Source: Niallia taxi
GTDB lineage: Bacteria > Bacillota > Bacilli > Bacillales > Cytobacillaceae
DNA length: 35,378 nt
Assembly: GCF_004005475.1 (NCBI RefSeq)
Contig: NZ_RZTZ01000024.1
Coordinates: 1-35,378, forward strand
Direction: 5' to 3'
Below, one piece after another: positions 7,982 through 15,627 of the stretch. The translations under genes were made by a program, and so were the position numbers. Below the pieces are notes generated by a model that was given only the letters and a program-made list of their open reading frames with translations, was not told where the DNA came from and searched no databases. How positions within the stretch are numbered: the stretch's first letter is position 1; every line of letters begins with the position of its first letter.

Positions 7982-8015
7982 TGGTTGTTATCTGTATTAT
8001 TATCTTTGCGCTGTG

Positions 8016-8201
8016 TTAATGGGACATCCTTTTGCAGCTAGGACATGAAATTTCGTGTTCCTGTTTGAATTCAATGCGTTTAAAATCTCGTTTTTCAAGA
8101 GTAGCATATGGGTTATACTTGGACCCGCACATGCAATATTGCCTATCTTTTACGATATGACGAAGACTTGTTTTTTCATTCAAAACAGTTGGATAAAACA
8201 T
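8016..8201 (-). CDS. 61-aa Cys-rich protein downstream of c-di-GMP riboswitch
   Basis: A small soluble protein with Cys23-x-Cys25 and Cys53-x-x-Cys56 (CMCGS and CPSCK), the spacing of a zinc ribbon. It is basic and has no signal peptide or membrane segment. ATG 8201 is preceded by AGAGGAAAA. The same transcript begins about 200 nt upstream with a cyclic-di-GMP-I aptamer and its own promoter, so expression should respond to c-di-GMP. A 7-bp hairpin (CTAATTT/AAATTAG, 8216-8237) sits just before the ribosome binding site. No family recognised; a DNA- or protein-binding zinc ribbon is a guess. Confidence 0.65.
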   Translation of the reverse strand: MFYPTVLNEKTSLRHIVKDRQYCMCGSKYNPYATLEKRDFKRIEFKQEHEISCPSCKRMSH

Positions 8202-8326
8202 ACTTTTCCTCTTTTCTAATTTATTAAGGCAAATTAGACAGGAAATGTGTCGTTTTTTATAGGCTTTTAGCGTCGGAGTTAGCTAATTGTAACTCCATAA
8301 ACAAATAAAAGCCTCACATTCTTTAT

Positions 8327-8400
8327 CTGCAACCCGGCTGCCATTGCTTTTGCTTTAGGCCCGTGGCTTTGCGTCTTTTACTTTCGTAAAATTTGCCCAA
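8327..8400 (-). ncRNA. Cyclic-di-GMP-I (GEMM-I) riboswitch aptamer
   Basis: On the minus strand the conserved GEMM-I landmarks appear in order: GGGCAAA (8391-8398), stem TTTTAC-GAAA-GTAAAA with a GNRA tetraloop, GACGCAAAGCC (8365-8375 and flanking), CGGGCCTAA, and the second stem ending ATGGCAGCCGGGTTGC (8329-8344). The class binds cyclic di-GMP. Between the aptamer and the 61-aa gene (8202-8326) a long nested hairpin can form: outer arms AGGCTTTTA/TAAAAGCCT and inner arms GGAGTTA/TAACTCC. It lacks a following T-run, so control may be translational or by RNA refolding rather than simple termination. Confidence 0.9.
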
Positions 8401-8406
8401 GTAAAT

Positions 8407-8434
8407 TTTATATCATTATTCAAAAAATTGTCAA
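8407..8434 (-). promoter_or_regulatory. Promoter of the riboswitch transcript
   Basis: On the minus strand TTGACA (8429-8434), 16 bp, TATAAA (8407-8412) is a near-consensus sigma-A promoter. The start point would fall around 8400, exactly at the 5' end of the aptamer. The remaining sequence to 8535 is AT-rich and shows no gene. Confidence 0.75.
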
Positions 8435-8535
8435 GAAGTATGCCAGTTGGTTCATTGTGAAAAATAGGTCTTTTTTAGTAGTTTTTTGGTTTTGTAATTT
8501 ATACTTTTTTTTGATGTGGTAATAATGACTCATTT

Positions 8536-9015
8536 TTATGTTGGTGCATGCTCTTCTGCTTTTGCTTCCAAACGGCAAATAAATTTATAGTATTTGATTA
8601 AAATGATAAACAAAAATGGATCTAGCAGGATGGAGTACCAAATTCGCCACCAGCCATAATGAAAATAGCCCCAAGGCTCTGGAATTAATGTCATCAGCTC
8701 GTAAAGAACAATCGCACATACCCATATGCCGATATAGATAGCTTTTGTTTTGACCTTTTTTTTGAATGGATAATAATTCAAGAAAATAATATTTACAGGC
8801 GGCACCAACAAAAAAAGCTGTGGGATGGCCATCCAGTCTATTCCTTTTGATAAATACCAATAAGCATGGTATTTCAAATCAATGTACACATCAAAAACGA
8901 GCTGCAACACTATTGTAAACATCCACATATGCAAAATTTGGTTTCCTGTTAAACGCTTTTTCATAAAAAAGGTGACAGCATTAAAAATAATAATGGCAGC
9001 TAGCATCCCAATCAT
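8536..9015 (-). CDS. CBO0543-like multi-pass membrane protein
   Basis: A 159-residue integral membrane protein with about five hydrophobic segments. The pattern of a conserved YPFKK loop and W/Y-rich later helices (PWGYFHYGWWRIWYS) resembles the small CBO0543 family common in Bacillus and Clostridium, whose function is unknown. The ATG at 9015 is chosen because AAGGAG precedes it by 6-7 bp; a TTG 63 bp further upstream has no ribosome binding site. It follows the ATPase gene in the same direction with a gap of 89 bp. Confidence 0.7.
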   Translation of the reverse strand: MIGMLAAIIIFNAVTFFMKKRLTGNQILHMWMFTIVLQLVFDVYIDLKYHAYWYLSKGIDWMAIPQLFLLVPPVNIIFLNYYPFKKKVKTKAIYIGIWVCAIVLYELMTLIPEPWGYFHYGWWRIWYSILLDPFLFIILIKYYKFICRLEAKAEEHAPT

Positions 9016-9104
9016 AAATGACTCCTTGTTGATGAAGATATTCTTATATTTTCCTATTCCTAGAAGAATATCCCTCAAGGGGTGTGTTTGTTGTTAGCTT
9101 GTTT

Positions 9105-9842
9105 TTAATCATCTCTTAGCAATTCATTCAACATTTTTTCCCGATGCTGCAAAAAGTATTTTGTGAGTCGATAATTGTCTGTTTGTTCATATTGTATTTC
9201 TGCTATTGTGCCACCATCAAAGTTCAAGATAGAAGCATTCGGATAGCCTAACAGGATAGGGGAATGTGTGGCAATGATAAACTGGCAGTCCTCATATTCC
9301 ACTAAATCATGCAGGATACGGATAAATGTTAATTGTCTTTGCGGAGAGAGGGCTGCTTCAGGTTCGTCCAGCAAATAAATCGCTTGCCCATTGAATCGAT
9401 GCTGAAAAAGGGATAAAAAGGATTCACCATGTGATTGCTGCAGCAGAGACTTGCCGCCGTATGCCCGGTAGTTTGTGCGTGTGAATGGATCTTTTTCCAG
9501 CTCATCCTGAAGTGTGGCAAAATGATAAAAGGATTCAGCTCGCAGAAAAAAGCCATTTGTAATTTTAGGCATCCAAGATAAACGAATATAGTCGCCTAAA
9601 TCAGAGTGAGAAGAATGAACGTCGTAATAATTATTTTTTCCGCCTCCTGCCGTATGAAAACCGCATTTATCAGCAACAGCCTCAAGCAGTGTTGACTTTC
9701 CCGAACCGTTCTCTCCAATAAAGAACGTCACCTTATTTGTCAATTCCAATTCCCGCAAGCCTTTAATGGCTGGAATGGAAAAGGGGTAGCTGTTTACTTG
9801 CGGTATGTCATCTTTAAGGAGGGTTATTTTTTTTAGAAACAT
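9105..9842 (-). CDS. RecF/SMC-like AAA ATPase
   Basis: A 245-residue ABC-type ATPase without membrane domain. Walker A GENGSGKST is at residues 43-51, the signature-like SHGES in the middle, Walker B AIYLLDEPEAA and the H-loop IIATHSPIL toward the C-terminus. This is the layout of predicted ATP-binding proteins related to RecF/SMC and the AAA_21 group, often linked to DNA repair or overcoming-lysogeny-type functions. ATG 9842 follows AAAGGGG; the frame extends upstream by 19 codons without a better site. It lies 62 bp after the Y-family polymerase gene on the same strand, so it may be co-induced with the SOS response (inference). Confidence 0.85.
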   Translation of the reverse strand: MFLKKITLLKDDIPQVNSYPFSIPAIKGLRELELTNKVTFFIGENGSGKSTLLEAVADKCGFHTAGGGKNNYYDVHSSHSDLGDYIRLSWMPKITNGFFLRAESFYHFATLQDELEKDPFTRTNYRAYGGKSLLQQSHGESFLSLFQHRFNGQAIYLLDEPEAALSPQRQLTFIRILHDLVEYEDCQFIIATHSPILLGYPNASILNFDGGTIAEIQYEQTDNYRLTKYFLQHREKMLNELLRDD

Positions 9843-9904
9843 GTAAATTCCCCTTTCAAGAGCCTTCTGTAACCTGTTATTCGATAAGCAAATTGGCAAA
9901 TCCT

Positions 9905-11173
9905 CTATTTTTTATGGCCGCCAAGAAGCTTGGCTCGATGTCTGGCAGTGCCGCCAGAAGTGTACGAAACAGCACGAAGCAGGGAGGCGGAACCGTAACG
10001 GTTGCGGATGCCATCAACTACATAGCCGATTTTTCTTTTTTTCCAGCTATTTGTATCGAATAAATCGAGCTGAACCTCATCGTCTCTTTCCAATTTTCCT
10101 ATAGACAGAGAGATTTGTCGCACTGTTTGCCCATGATAATTCTCGCGCATCAGCTCGAGGCAGACACGGTAAATATCCATCGTAATATTTGTCGGGTTCT
10201 CAATCGTTCTCGACCGATGGAAGCCGCCGCCGAATTCCTCTTTGCTGTAGGAGAGGCCAAAGCTGATGGTTCTGCCTGCGTGATGATGGGCTCTAGCTCT
10301 TTTGGCAACCTCCTCGCACATTTCAAGGATGACCGATTTAATTTCCTTCTCGTCCTTATAGTCGCGAAGCAGTATTTGGCTTTTTCCATAGCTGATTTGC
10401 CCCTGCATAATTGGTGCACCAACTTCTGATAAGTCAATTCCCCATGCATGGTGATAAAGCTGGTTGCCCATTATCCCGAATTTTTTCTCCAAAAGGGACA
10501 GGTCGTAGCGAGCAAGCTGACCGACAGAAAATATCCCCATGCTGTGCAGTGTTTTTTCCACTTGTCGACCGATTCCCCACATTTCCCGCAATGGAGAAAG
10601 TGGCCATAGCTTTGCCGGAATATCGTCATACGACCAGCTTGCGATGCCGTTGGCCGTTTTTTTTGCAGCCAAGTCGAGGCACAGCTTTGCCATCAGCATG
10701 TTTGGGCCAATGCCGATTGTGGATGGTAAGCCGAAGTCTAAAAGGATATCCCGCTGAATTTGGGCTGCAATTTCCTCTGGTGTGCCCCAAACCTTCTCAA
10801 GACCGCTAACATCAAGAAAGCTTTCATCGACAGAATAGGTGTGGACGGCTGATGGGGGGACATACCGGAAGAACAGCTTGGTAATTTCCGTTGAGACACG
10901 GACAAACAAGCCCATTTTCGGGTTGTGAATGCTAATTCTCGGATCATCTGGTATCTCAAAAAGCCTGGAGCCTGTTTTAATTTTAAAATCACGCTTCATA
11001 GCGGGAGATGCTGCAAGGACAACACTGCCTGTTCGATCCGTATTGCCGACGACAGCAAGATGGCATGTAAGAGGGTCCAAGCCTTCATAGACGGCGATAA
11101 TGCTTGCGTAAAAGCTTTTCATATCTACACAAAGAATGGAGCGATCTGGAAATTGAGAATAGTCGAACATCAT
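9905..11173 (-). CDS. Y-family DNA polymerase (UvrX/PolY2-like)
   Basis: A 422-residue translesion polymerase. The catalytic carboxylates are visible in CVDMKSFYAS near the N-terminus and YSVDESFLD around residue 115, followed by helix-hairpin-helix (WGIGRQVEKTLHSMGI) and little-finger regions. It most resembles the B. subtilis YqjW/UvrX branch, the one usually paired with YolD proteins, rather than DinB. Two adjacent ATG codons follow AAGGAGGTG; either can be used. A YolD-type gene is immediately upstream (14 bp gap) and a LexA box controls the unit. Expected role is mutagenic bypass of DNA lesions during SOS. Confidence 0.92.
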   Translation of the reverse strand: MMFDYSQFPDRSILCVDMKSFYASIIAVYEGLDPLTCHLAVVGNTDRTGSVVLAASPAMKRDFKIKTGSRLFEIPDDPRISIHNPKMGLFVRVSTEITKLFFRYVPPSAVHTYSVDESFLDVSGLEKVWGTPEEIAAQIQRDILLDFGLPSTIGIGPNMLMAKLCLDLAAKKTANGIASWSYDDIPAKLWPLSPLREMWGIGRQVEKTLHSMGIFSVGQLARYDLSLLEKKFGIMGNQLYHHAWGIDLSEVGAPIMQGQISYGKSQILLRDYKDEKEIKSVILEMCEEVAKRARAHHHAGRTISFGLSYSKEEFGGGFHRSRTIENPTNITMDIYRVCLELMRENYHGQTVRQISLSIGKLERDDEVQLDLFDTNSWKKRKIGYVVDGIRNRYGSASLLRAVSYTSGGTARHRAKLLGGHKK

Positions 11174-11187
11174 GCAGCACCTCCTTG

Positions 11188-11517
11188 TTAATCTTTTTGA
11201 ATGTTTACTAAGCTGCGAAAAGGAATAGAATGCAGACCGTCTTTAGTATCCTGTATGCGAATTTCCTGCTTTAGCTTGTCAATATAGACAACATGGCCGC
11301 TGATATGGCGAATCTCACCGTTTTTAAACATTTCGCACTCAAGCACCCATCCGTATTCCAGGCTTTCTAAAATGAGCATTTCCATTTCGTAAATTTGATC
11401 CTCATCCAGGATGGGCTGTGTTATTTTTTTGTCTTCCTTCAGTGCGTCTTTAATGCTTTGCACATGCTCTGGCAGCATCATTGCCGTCCATTTAATAGCC
11501 CCTCTGTCACGTATCAT
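11188..11517 (-). CDS. YolD-like protein
   Basis: A 109-residue member of the YolD family, small proteins encoded next to UvrX/YqjW polymerases in Bacillus and proposed to play an UmuD-like partner role. Typical features are the N-terminal RDRGAIKWTAMMLPEHV and the central DEDQIYEMEMLI. The start at 11517 is 9 bp after AAGGAG; an earlier ATG directly abuts that site and is unlikely. First gene of the LexA-controlled unit. Confidence 0.88.
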   Translation of the reverse strand: MIRDRGAIKWTAMMLPEHVQSIKDALKEDKKITQPILDEDQIYEMEMLILESLEYGWVLECEMFKNGEIRHISGHVVYIDKLKQEIRIQDTKDGLHSIPFRSLVNIQKD

Positions 11518-11541
11518 GAAAATCATCTCCTTATAGTATTT

Positions 11542-11570
11542 AATATATCAGAACAAACGTTCGTAATCAA
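11542..11570 (-). promoter_or_regulatory. SOS promoter with LexA box
   Basis: Minus-strand TTGATT (11565-11570), 17 bp, TATATT (11542-11547) forms a promoter, and the spacer holds AGAACAAACGTTCG (11550-11563), a 13/14 match to the Bacillus LexA (DinR) site CGAACRNRYGTTYG. LexA bound here would block RNA polymerase, so yolD-polY and perhaps the ATPase are DNA-damage inducible. Confidence 0.85.
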
Positions 11571-11736
11571 GAAGGGTTCAAAAAAAGTCCTATTTGTAAT
11601 ATTAGGAAAGCGGAAAAAAACATGCAGACAATAGAAAAAGTAGCATCGCAAATAAATTTTATGCATCCAAAACAACTAAAATAAATAAAAAAGATGTGCA
11701 ATTAAAAGGTTTACACCAGCGAAGTGATGTTATCTA

Positions 11737-11773
11737 TTTTACATATTGTAAAACGTAAAGTGCATGCTATAAT
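11737..11773 (+). promoter_or_regulatory. Promoter and operator-like palindrome for TetR gene
   Basis: TTGTAA (11746-11751), 16 bp, TATAAT (11768-11773) is a good promoter. TTTTACATATTGTAAAA (11737-11753) is a perfect palindrome with 7-bp arms overlapping the -35, fitting autoregulation by the TetR protein it precedes. Upstream, 11571-11736 is AT-rich and shows no gene. Confidence 0.6.
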
Positions 11774-11806
11774 ATTTCTACCTATGGTCAATAAAAGGAG
11801 CTAACT

Positions 11807-12394
11807 ATGTCACCGAGAAAAGCAGGAAGACAAGAATTAACAAGAGACAGCATTGTATATAAAGCAAGGGAATTATTCATTGAAAAAGGTTATCAAGAAC
11901 TTTCTGTGCGCAGCATAGCTAAGGAGCTTGAGTGTAGTCATGGGGCAATTTATTATCATTTTAAAAATAAAGCAGCGCTCTTTTATGCTATTGTTGATGA
12001 GGGTTTTTTAGCATTAAATAAACGTATCGAAGAAATTTTGGGTGAAGGACAGGAACAAGACAAACAAAAGCAGCAACGACTGATGCTTGCGTTCCTGGAA
12101 TTCGGTTTAAACAATCAAAGCAAATATGAGATGATGTTTATGCAAGGGAAAAAGGAAGTGGGCGGATTATCTCGTGAAGCTGCCAATCATTCCTATGAAC
12201 GGTTTGCACAGGCCATGCAGACACACTCGAGTAGTCTTTTAAAAGCAAGTGCTGTTATGTCTGCCTTTATATCACTACATGGCTTTATTTCTCATTATCA
12301 TGGCATTGTAAAGGGATATGAGGAAGTAAAAACCTCGGCAGAGGACCATGTTGAATTTATTATAAAAGGATTAGAGAACGAGACGAAGTTTTAG
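11807..12394 (+). CDS. TetR/AcrR family transcriptional regulator
   Basis: A 195-residue regulator with the TetR N-terminal helix-turn-helix (about residues 12-58; SVRSIAKELECSHGAIYYHF) and a variable ligand-binding C-terminal half. ATG 11807 follows AAAGGAG. A palindrome over its own promoter suggests autoregulation. There is no obvious efflux or enzyme gene adjacent in the same unit, since a hairpin terminator follows and the next operon has its own promoter, so the target is unclear. Confidence 0.88.
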   Translation: MSPRKAGRQELTRDSIVYKARELFIEKGYQELSVRSIAKELECSHGAIYYHFKNKAALFYAIVDEGFLALNKRIEEILGEGQEQDKQKQQRLMLAFLEFGLNNQSKYEMMFMQGKKEVGGLSREAANHSYERFAQAMQTHSSSLLKASAVMSAFISLHGFISHYHGIVKGYEEVKTSAEDHVEFIIKGLENETKF

Positions 12395-12422
12395 CACTTT
12401 AATGAGAGGGCTAAAATTTTTT
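12389..12422 (+). terminator. Terminator after TetR gene
   Basis: TTTTAGC (overlapping the stop codon) pairs with GCTAAAA across a 14-nt loop and is followed by six T. Moderate stem, good T-run. Confidence 0.6.
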
Positions 12423-12436
12423 ACGTTTATATGGAC

Positions 12437-12610
12437 TTAAAGTATACTACTTAGCTTAAGCTGTTCCATTAATTCCTTTAATAAATTAAATATCGCATGA
12501 TTCGTTGATGCAGGCGAATCTTCGACAGGAATAAAAATAGAAAAGGGGCAAAGAGGAAAAAAAACCTGCCTTTTTGCCAAAAACAGTAGAAATTTGCAGA
12601 GGAGATCTTA
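12437..12610 (-). pseudogene. Possible decayed gene fragment
   Basis: On the minus strand two overlapping open frames, each without a start codon or ribosome binding site, could join by one frameshift. The downstream piece ends DSPASTNHAIFNLLKELMEQ LKLSSIL and stops at 12437. The amino-acid composition looks protein-like, but the case is weak and no family is recognised. Confidence 0.2.
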
Positions 12611-12639
12611 TTGACGAACAAAAAAGAAAGCGTTATCAT
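12611..12639 (+). promoter_or_regulatory. Promoter with cre-like site upstream of sugar ABC operon
   Basis: TTGACG (12611-12616), 17 bp, TATCAT (12634-12639) reads as a promoter. AGAAAGCGTTATCA (12625-12638) overlaps its -10 and matches the cre consensus at 13 of 14 positions. The resulting leader to the first gene would be about 300 nt. Confidence 0.6.
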
Positions 12640-12733
12640 TAACTTGCATTTAAACAATAAAAAACCTTACCTACAAACATGCTCATCTAGAATCCTTACT
12701 CAATTATTGCCTCTCCTTTTTTTAGTTCTTTTC

Positions 12734-12745
12734 GTGTACGTACAC
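12734..12745. promoter_or_regulatory. Palindromic operator 1 of sugar ABC operon
   Basis: GTGTACGTACAC is a perfect 12-bp palindrome. The flank TTTTCGTGTACGT is repeated at 12831, 97 bp downstream, so the two look like paired sites for one dimeric regulator, plausibly the LacI-type protein encoded at the end of the operon (inference). Confidence 0.55.
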
Positions 12746-12778
12746 AGTGCCTTCATCACTCTTATTTTTCTAGAATAA

Positions 12779-12792
12779 TGTAAACGCTATCA
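12779..12792 (+). promoter_or_regulatory. Consensus cre site
   Basis: TGTAAACGCTATCA fits every position of the CcpA cre consensus TGWAARCGYTWNCW. It lies between the two palindromic operators, so the sugar transporter should be under catabolite control. Confidence 0.7.
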
Positions 12793-12830
12793 ATATTTGT
12801 TGTATCTGCTGAGCGCATATGGAGTTTTTC

Positions 12831-12842
12831 GTGTACGTTCAC
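12831..12842. promoter_or_regulatory. Palindromic operator 2 of sugar ABC operon
   Basis: GTGTACGTTCAC, a near-palindrome sharing the TTTTCGTGTACGT flank with operator 1. The sequence between the operators and the lipoprotein gene (12843-12942) shows only a ribosome binding site. Confidence 0.5.
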
Positions 12843-12942
12843 AATTACATAAACTTTTAAAGCTATTTTCATAAAAGGAGGTAAAACGAAAAGAAAGCGG
12901 TAGTTTTAGTGACGAAAAAATTTTCTATTGGGGGAAAACAAG

Positions 12943-14550
12943 ATGAAAAGATTAGGTTATGGTTTTCTGGCAGCATCACTCGCCGCTCTTGTTTTAGCAG
13001 GCTGTTCAGACAAAGAGGAAAAGGCAGCCGTCACAAAGGATGGGAAGCCGCAGCTTACAGCACTCATAACAAAGCATCCATTAACACAGGATGTTAATAA
13101 AATTGAATGGCTCAAAGAAATAGAGGACCGTCTTGGGATTGATATTAAGTGGCAGGAAGTTTCGGCAGATTGGGATCAAAAGAAAGGGGCTTTGCTTGCT
13201 GGTGGTGATGTGCCTGATTTAATTATTGGCCCTAATGCCATAACAGATGCAGATTATGTGCAATTTCCAGGATTGTTTGAGGATTTGTCTGATGATGTTG
13301 ATTCAAGTCTTCCAAATGTCCAGGCAATGTTTGATGCAAAGCCGGAAACAAAAGCAATTGCGACACAGCTTGACGGCCAGATATACGGCCTGCCTAAATA
13401 CCAGAGATTTTGGCCTGGAACAGCTACAAGACAATTCATCAACCAAGAATGGCTTGATAATCTTGGCTTGAAAATGCCGACAAACTGGGATGAACTATAT
13501 ACAGTTCTTAAAGCATTCAAGGATGAGGATGCAAACGGAAACGGAGACAAAAATGACGAAATTCCAATGGACTTTTCACCAACGGGCACAATCGGCTTTG
13601 GCTTCTTCCAGCCAACTGTTCTGTTAGGAAGCTTCGGCATCACACTGACAGATGCGAGCGGTTCAGGCTACTATGTGGAGGACGGGCAAGTCAAAAACTT
13701 CCTAACAGATGAGCGCTATAAAGAGCTTGTCGAGTTTTTGCATAAATGCTATGCAGAGGGCTTGATTAATAAAGAAGTATTTACACAGGACTACACGAAA
13801 TACCAATCATTAGCCAGAGGAGATAAGGACACAGCGAAGGTCGGCTATACTTTTGGCTGGGAAGTAACAGACAGATTCGGCAATGAGCTTGCACCACAAT
13901 ATGCTTCCATGGCGCCAATGCAAGTGACAGCAGGAGATGACGTTCAAGTCTCATGGGATTATGACTATAATGGCTTAAACTATGGTGTCAATATGATCAC
14001 ATTATCTGCACAGTCCCAAAATAAAGAAGCCGCATTAAAATTCATCAATGAATTATACGATCCTAAGGTGAGCATGCAGGTGCTATTCGGCTCGATTGGA
14101 ACAAATATTGAAGAAAATGCAGACGGAAGCTTCAAAGTATTGCCGCCAAAAGATGAAAACATGGACCCAGGAACATGGAAATGGACAACAACATGGGCTG
14201 ATAACGGACCAATGTATGTATCAGACGATTTGAAGCTGGAGCTTGGAACAGATATGCAGTCTGTCGGCAAACAAACAGAACCACTGCAAAAAGCATTAGA
14301 TGCCATTGATGTAGAAAATGATGTTCTTCCGAGCATGTTTATTAAATACAGCAAGGAAGACAACTCGAAGCTTAGCTTAAATAACACTAACTTAATGAAC
14401 CTTGCCTTAGCGAAATACTCGCAATGGATTACAAAAGGCGGAGTCGATAAAGAGTGGGATGCATATTTAGAGAATGCCGAAAAAACAGGGTTGCCTGAAA
14501 ATATCAAAATCATGCAGAAATATTATGATGACTACAAAAAGAACCAATAA
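12943..14550 (+). CDS. Sugar ABC transporter substrate-binding lipoprotein
   Basis: A 535-residue extracellular solute-binding protein of the LplA/YtcQ type. The N-terminus MKRLGYG followed by a hydrophobic stretch and the lipobox LAGC (Cys21) marks it as a lipoprotein. The rest is a family 1 binding fold with a calcium-site-like DEDANGNGDKNDE loop around residues 190-205, common in this group. ATG 12943 follows GGGGGAAAACAAG; an in-frame TTG at 12928 overlaps the G-run and is not favoured. It binds an oligosaccharide for import by the two permeases downstream. The exact sugar is unknown; relatives serve plant-polysaccharide oligomers. Confidence 0.88.
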   Translation: MKRLGYGFLAASLAALVLAGCSDKEEKAAVTKDGKPQLTALITKHPLTQDVNKIEWLKEIEDRLGIDIKWQEVSADWDQKKGALLAGGDVPDLIIGPNAITDADYVQFPGLFEDLSDDVDSSLPNVQAMFDAKPETKAIATQLDGQIYGLPKYQRFWPGTATRQFINQEWLDNLGLKMPTNWDELYTVLKAFKDEDANGNGDKNDEIPMDFSPTGTIGFGFFQPTVLLGSFGITLTDASGSGYYVEDGQVKNFLTDERYKELVEFLHKCYAEGLINKEVFTQDYTKYQSLARGDKDTAKVGYTFGWEVTDRFGNELAPQYASMAPMQVTAGDDVQVSWDYDYNGLNYGVNMITLSAQSQNKEAALKFINELYDPKVSMQVLFGSIGTNIEENADGSFKVLPPKDENMDPGTWKWTTTWADNGPMYVSDDLKLELGTDMQSVGKQTEPLQKALDAIDVENDVLPSMFIKYSKEDNSKLSLNNTNLMNLALAKYSQWITKGGVDKEWDAYLENAEKTGLPENIKIMQKYYDDYKKNQ

Positions 14551-14568
14551 GTAACCATAAATGACGAA

Positions 14569-14608
14569 GGATGCAATTTGAGCATAATCCTCAAAATTGC
14601 ATCCTTTT
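14569..14608 (+). terminator. Intra-operon attenuator hairpin
   Basis: A 14-bp stem (GGATGCAATTTGAG with CTCAAAATTGCATCC, one bulged A) followed by TTTT lies between the lipoprotein and first permease genes. Such hairpins usually let the binding protein be made in excess over the membrane components. Confidence 0.75.
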
Positions 14609-14625
14609 AAAAGGGAGGTAGCCTT

Positions 14626-15591
14626 GTGGCCTTAATCAATCCTCAAGCAAAAAAAACAGTCCCAGAGATGACGACGAAGCCTGCAAGAAAAAGAAATATT
14701 TTACAAAGCTTGAAACGGGATTACCAATTATGGATTATGATCCTGCCAGCGATTGTCATTATTATCATCTTTAATTATATCCCGATGTATGGTGTGCAGT
14801 TAGCATTTAGAGAGTATGACTTCACGAAGGGAATTACAGGCGGAGAGTGGGTTGGGCTTCATTACTTTAAGGAATTCATTAACAGCTATATGTTTGCCGA
14901 CTTGATGAAAAACACTGTAGTAATCAGCCTTGCAACCATTATACTTGGCTTCCCTGCACCAATCATCCTTGCATTAATCATAAATCAAGTCATTTGGAAG
15001 CGATGGAAAAAAGCGATTCAAACGACCGTTTATTTGCCACATTTCATTTCGTTAGTAGTTATGGTTGGCTTGCTTAATGTTCTATTGTCCCCTAACTCAG
15101 GCGTTGTTGGGCATATTATGCATTCCTTCGGCTGGGATATTAACCTTTTGGCGTCAGAAAAGGCATTTGTTCCTGTTTATGTGCTATCAGATATTTGGCA
15201 GCATGCAGGCTGGAACAGCATCATTTATTTGGCAGCACTGGCAAGTGTAGACCCGCAGCTCTATGATTCTGCAAAAATCGACGGTGCAAGCAGGTGGCAA
15301 ACAATTCGCTATGTCGACCTCCCGGCAATTGTGCCAACGATGATTATTCTGTTTATCTTAAGCATGGGGAATATCCTCAATACCGGCTTTGAAAAAATCT
15401 TTTTAATGCAAAATCCTCTTAATCTTCCAGTCTCTGAAGTCATAGCGACATATGTGTATAAAATCGGGATAATCTCAAACCAGTTCAGCTATTCTGCTGC
15501 CATCGGCCTTTTTAACACAATGATTAACTTCGTATTTCTTATCGCAATGAACTATATAGCCAAAAGGTTTTCCAATATTAGCTTATGGTAG
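14626..15591 (+). CDS. Sugar ABC transporter permease (LplB-like)
   Basis: A 321-residue inner-membrane permease with six predicted helices and the EAA loop recognised by the ATPase (YDSAKIDGASRWQTIRYVDL, about residue 220). An N-terminal cytoplasmic extension of about 35 basic residues is typical of LplB/YteP proteins. The GTG start has AGGGAGG upstream. Forms a heterodimer with the next permease; no ATPase is encoded here, so a shared one of the MsmX type is presumably used. Confidence 0.9.
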   Translation: MALINPQAKKTVPEMTTKPARKRNILQSLKRDYQLWIMILPAIVIIIIFNYIPMYGVQLAFREYDFTKGITGGEWVGLHYFKEFINSYMFADLMKNTVVISLATIILGFPAPIILALIINQVIWKRWKKAIQTTVYLPHFISLVVMVGLLNVLLSPNSGVVGHIMHSFGWDINLLASEKAFVPVYVLSDIWQHAGWNSIIYLAALASVDPQLYDSAKIDGASRWQTIRYVDLPAIVPTMIILFILSMGNILNTGFEKIFLMQNPLNLPVSEVIATYVYKIGIISNQFSYSAAIGLFNTMINFVFLIAMNYIAKRFSNISLW

Positions 15592-15627
15592 GCAATTATT
15601 TATGCCTGCAAAAGAAGGAGGGAAGTC

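Noticed and set aside
9105-9899. Longer start for the ATPase at 9899
   Set aside because: The ribosome binding site AAAGGGG lies before the ATG at 9842; the upstream 19 codons have no site.
10115-11191. Long frames on the plus strand inside the polymerase gene
   Set aside because: They are shadows of the real gene; no ribosome binding sites or recognisable domains.
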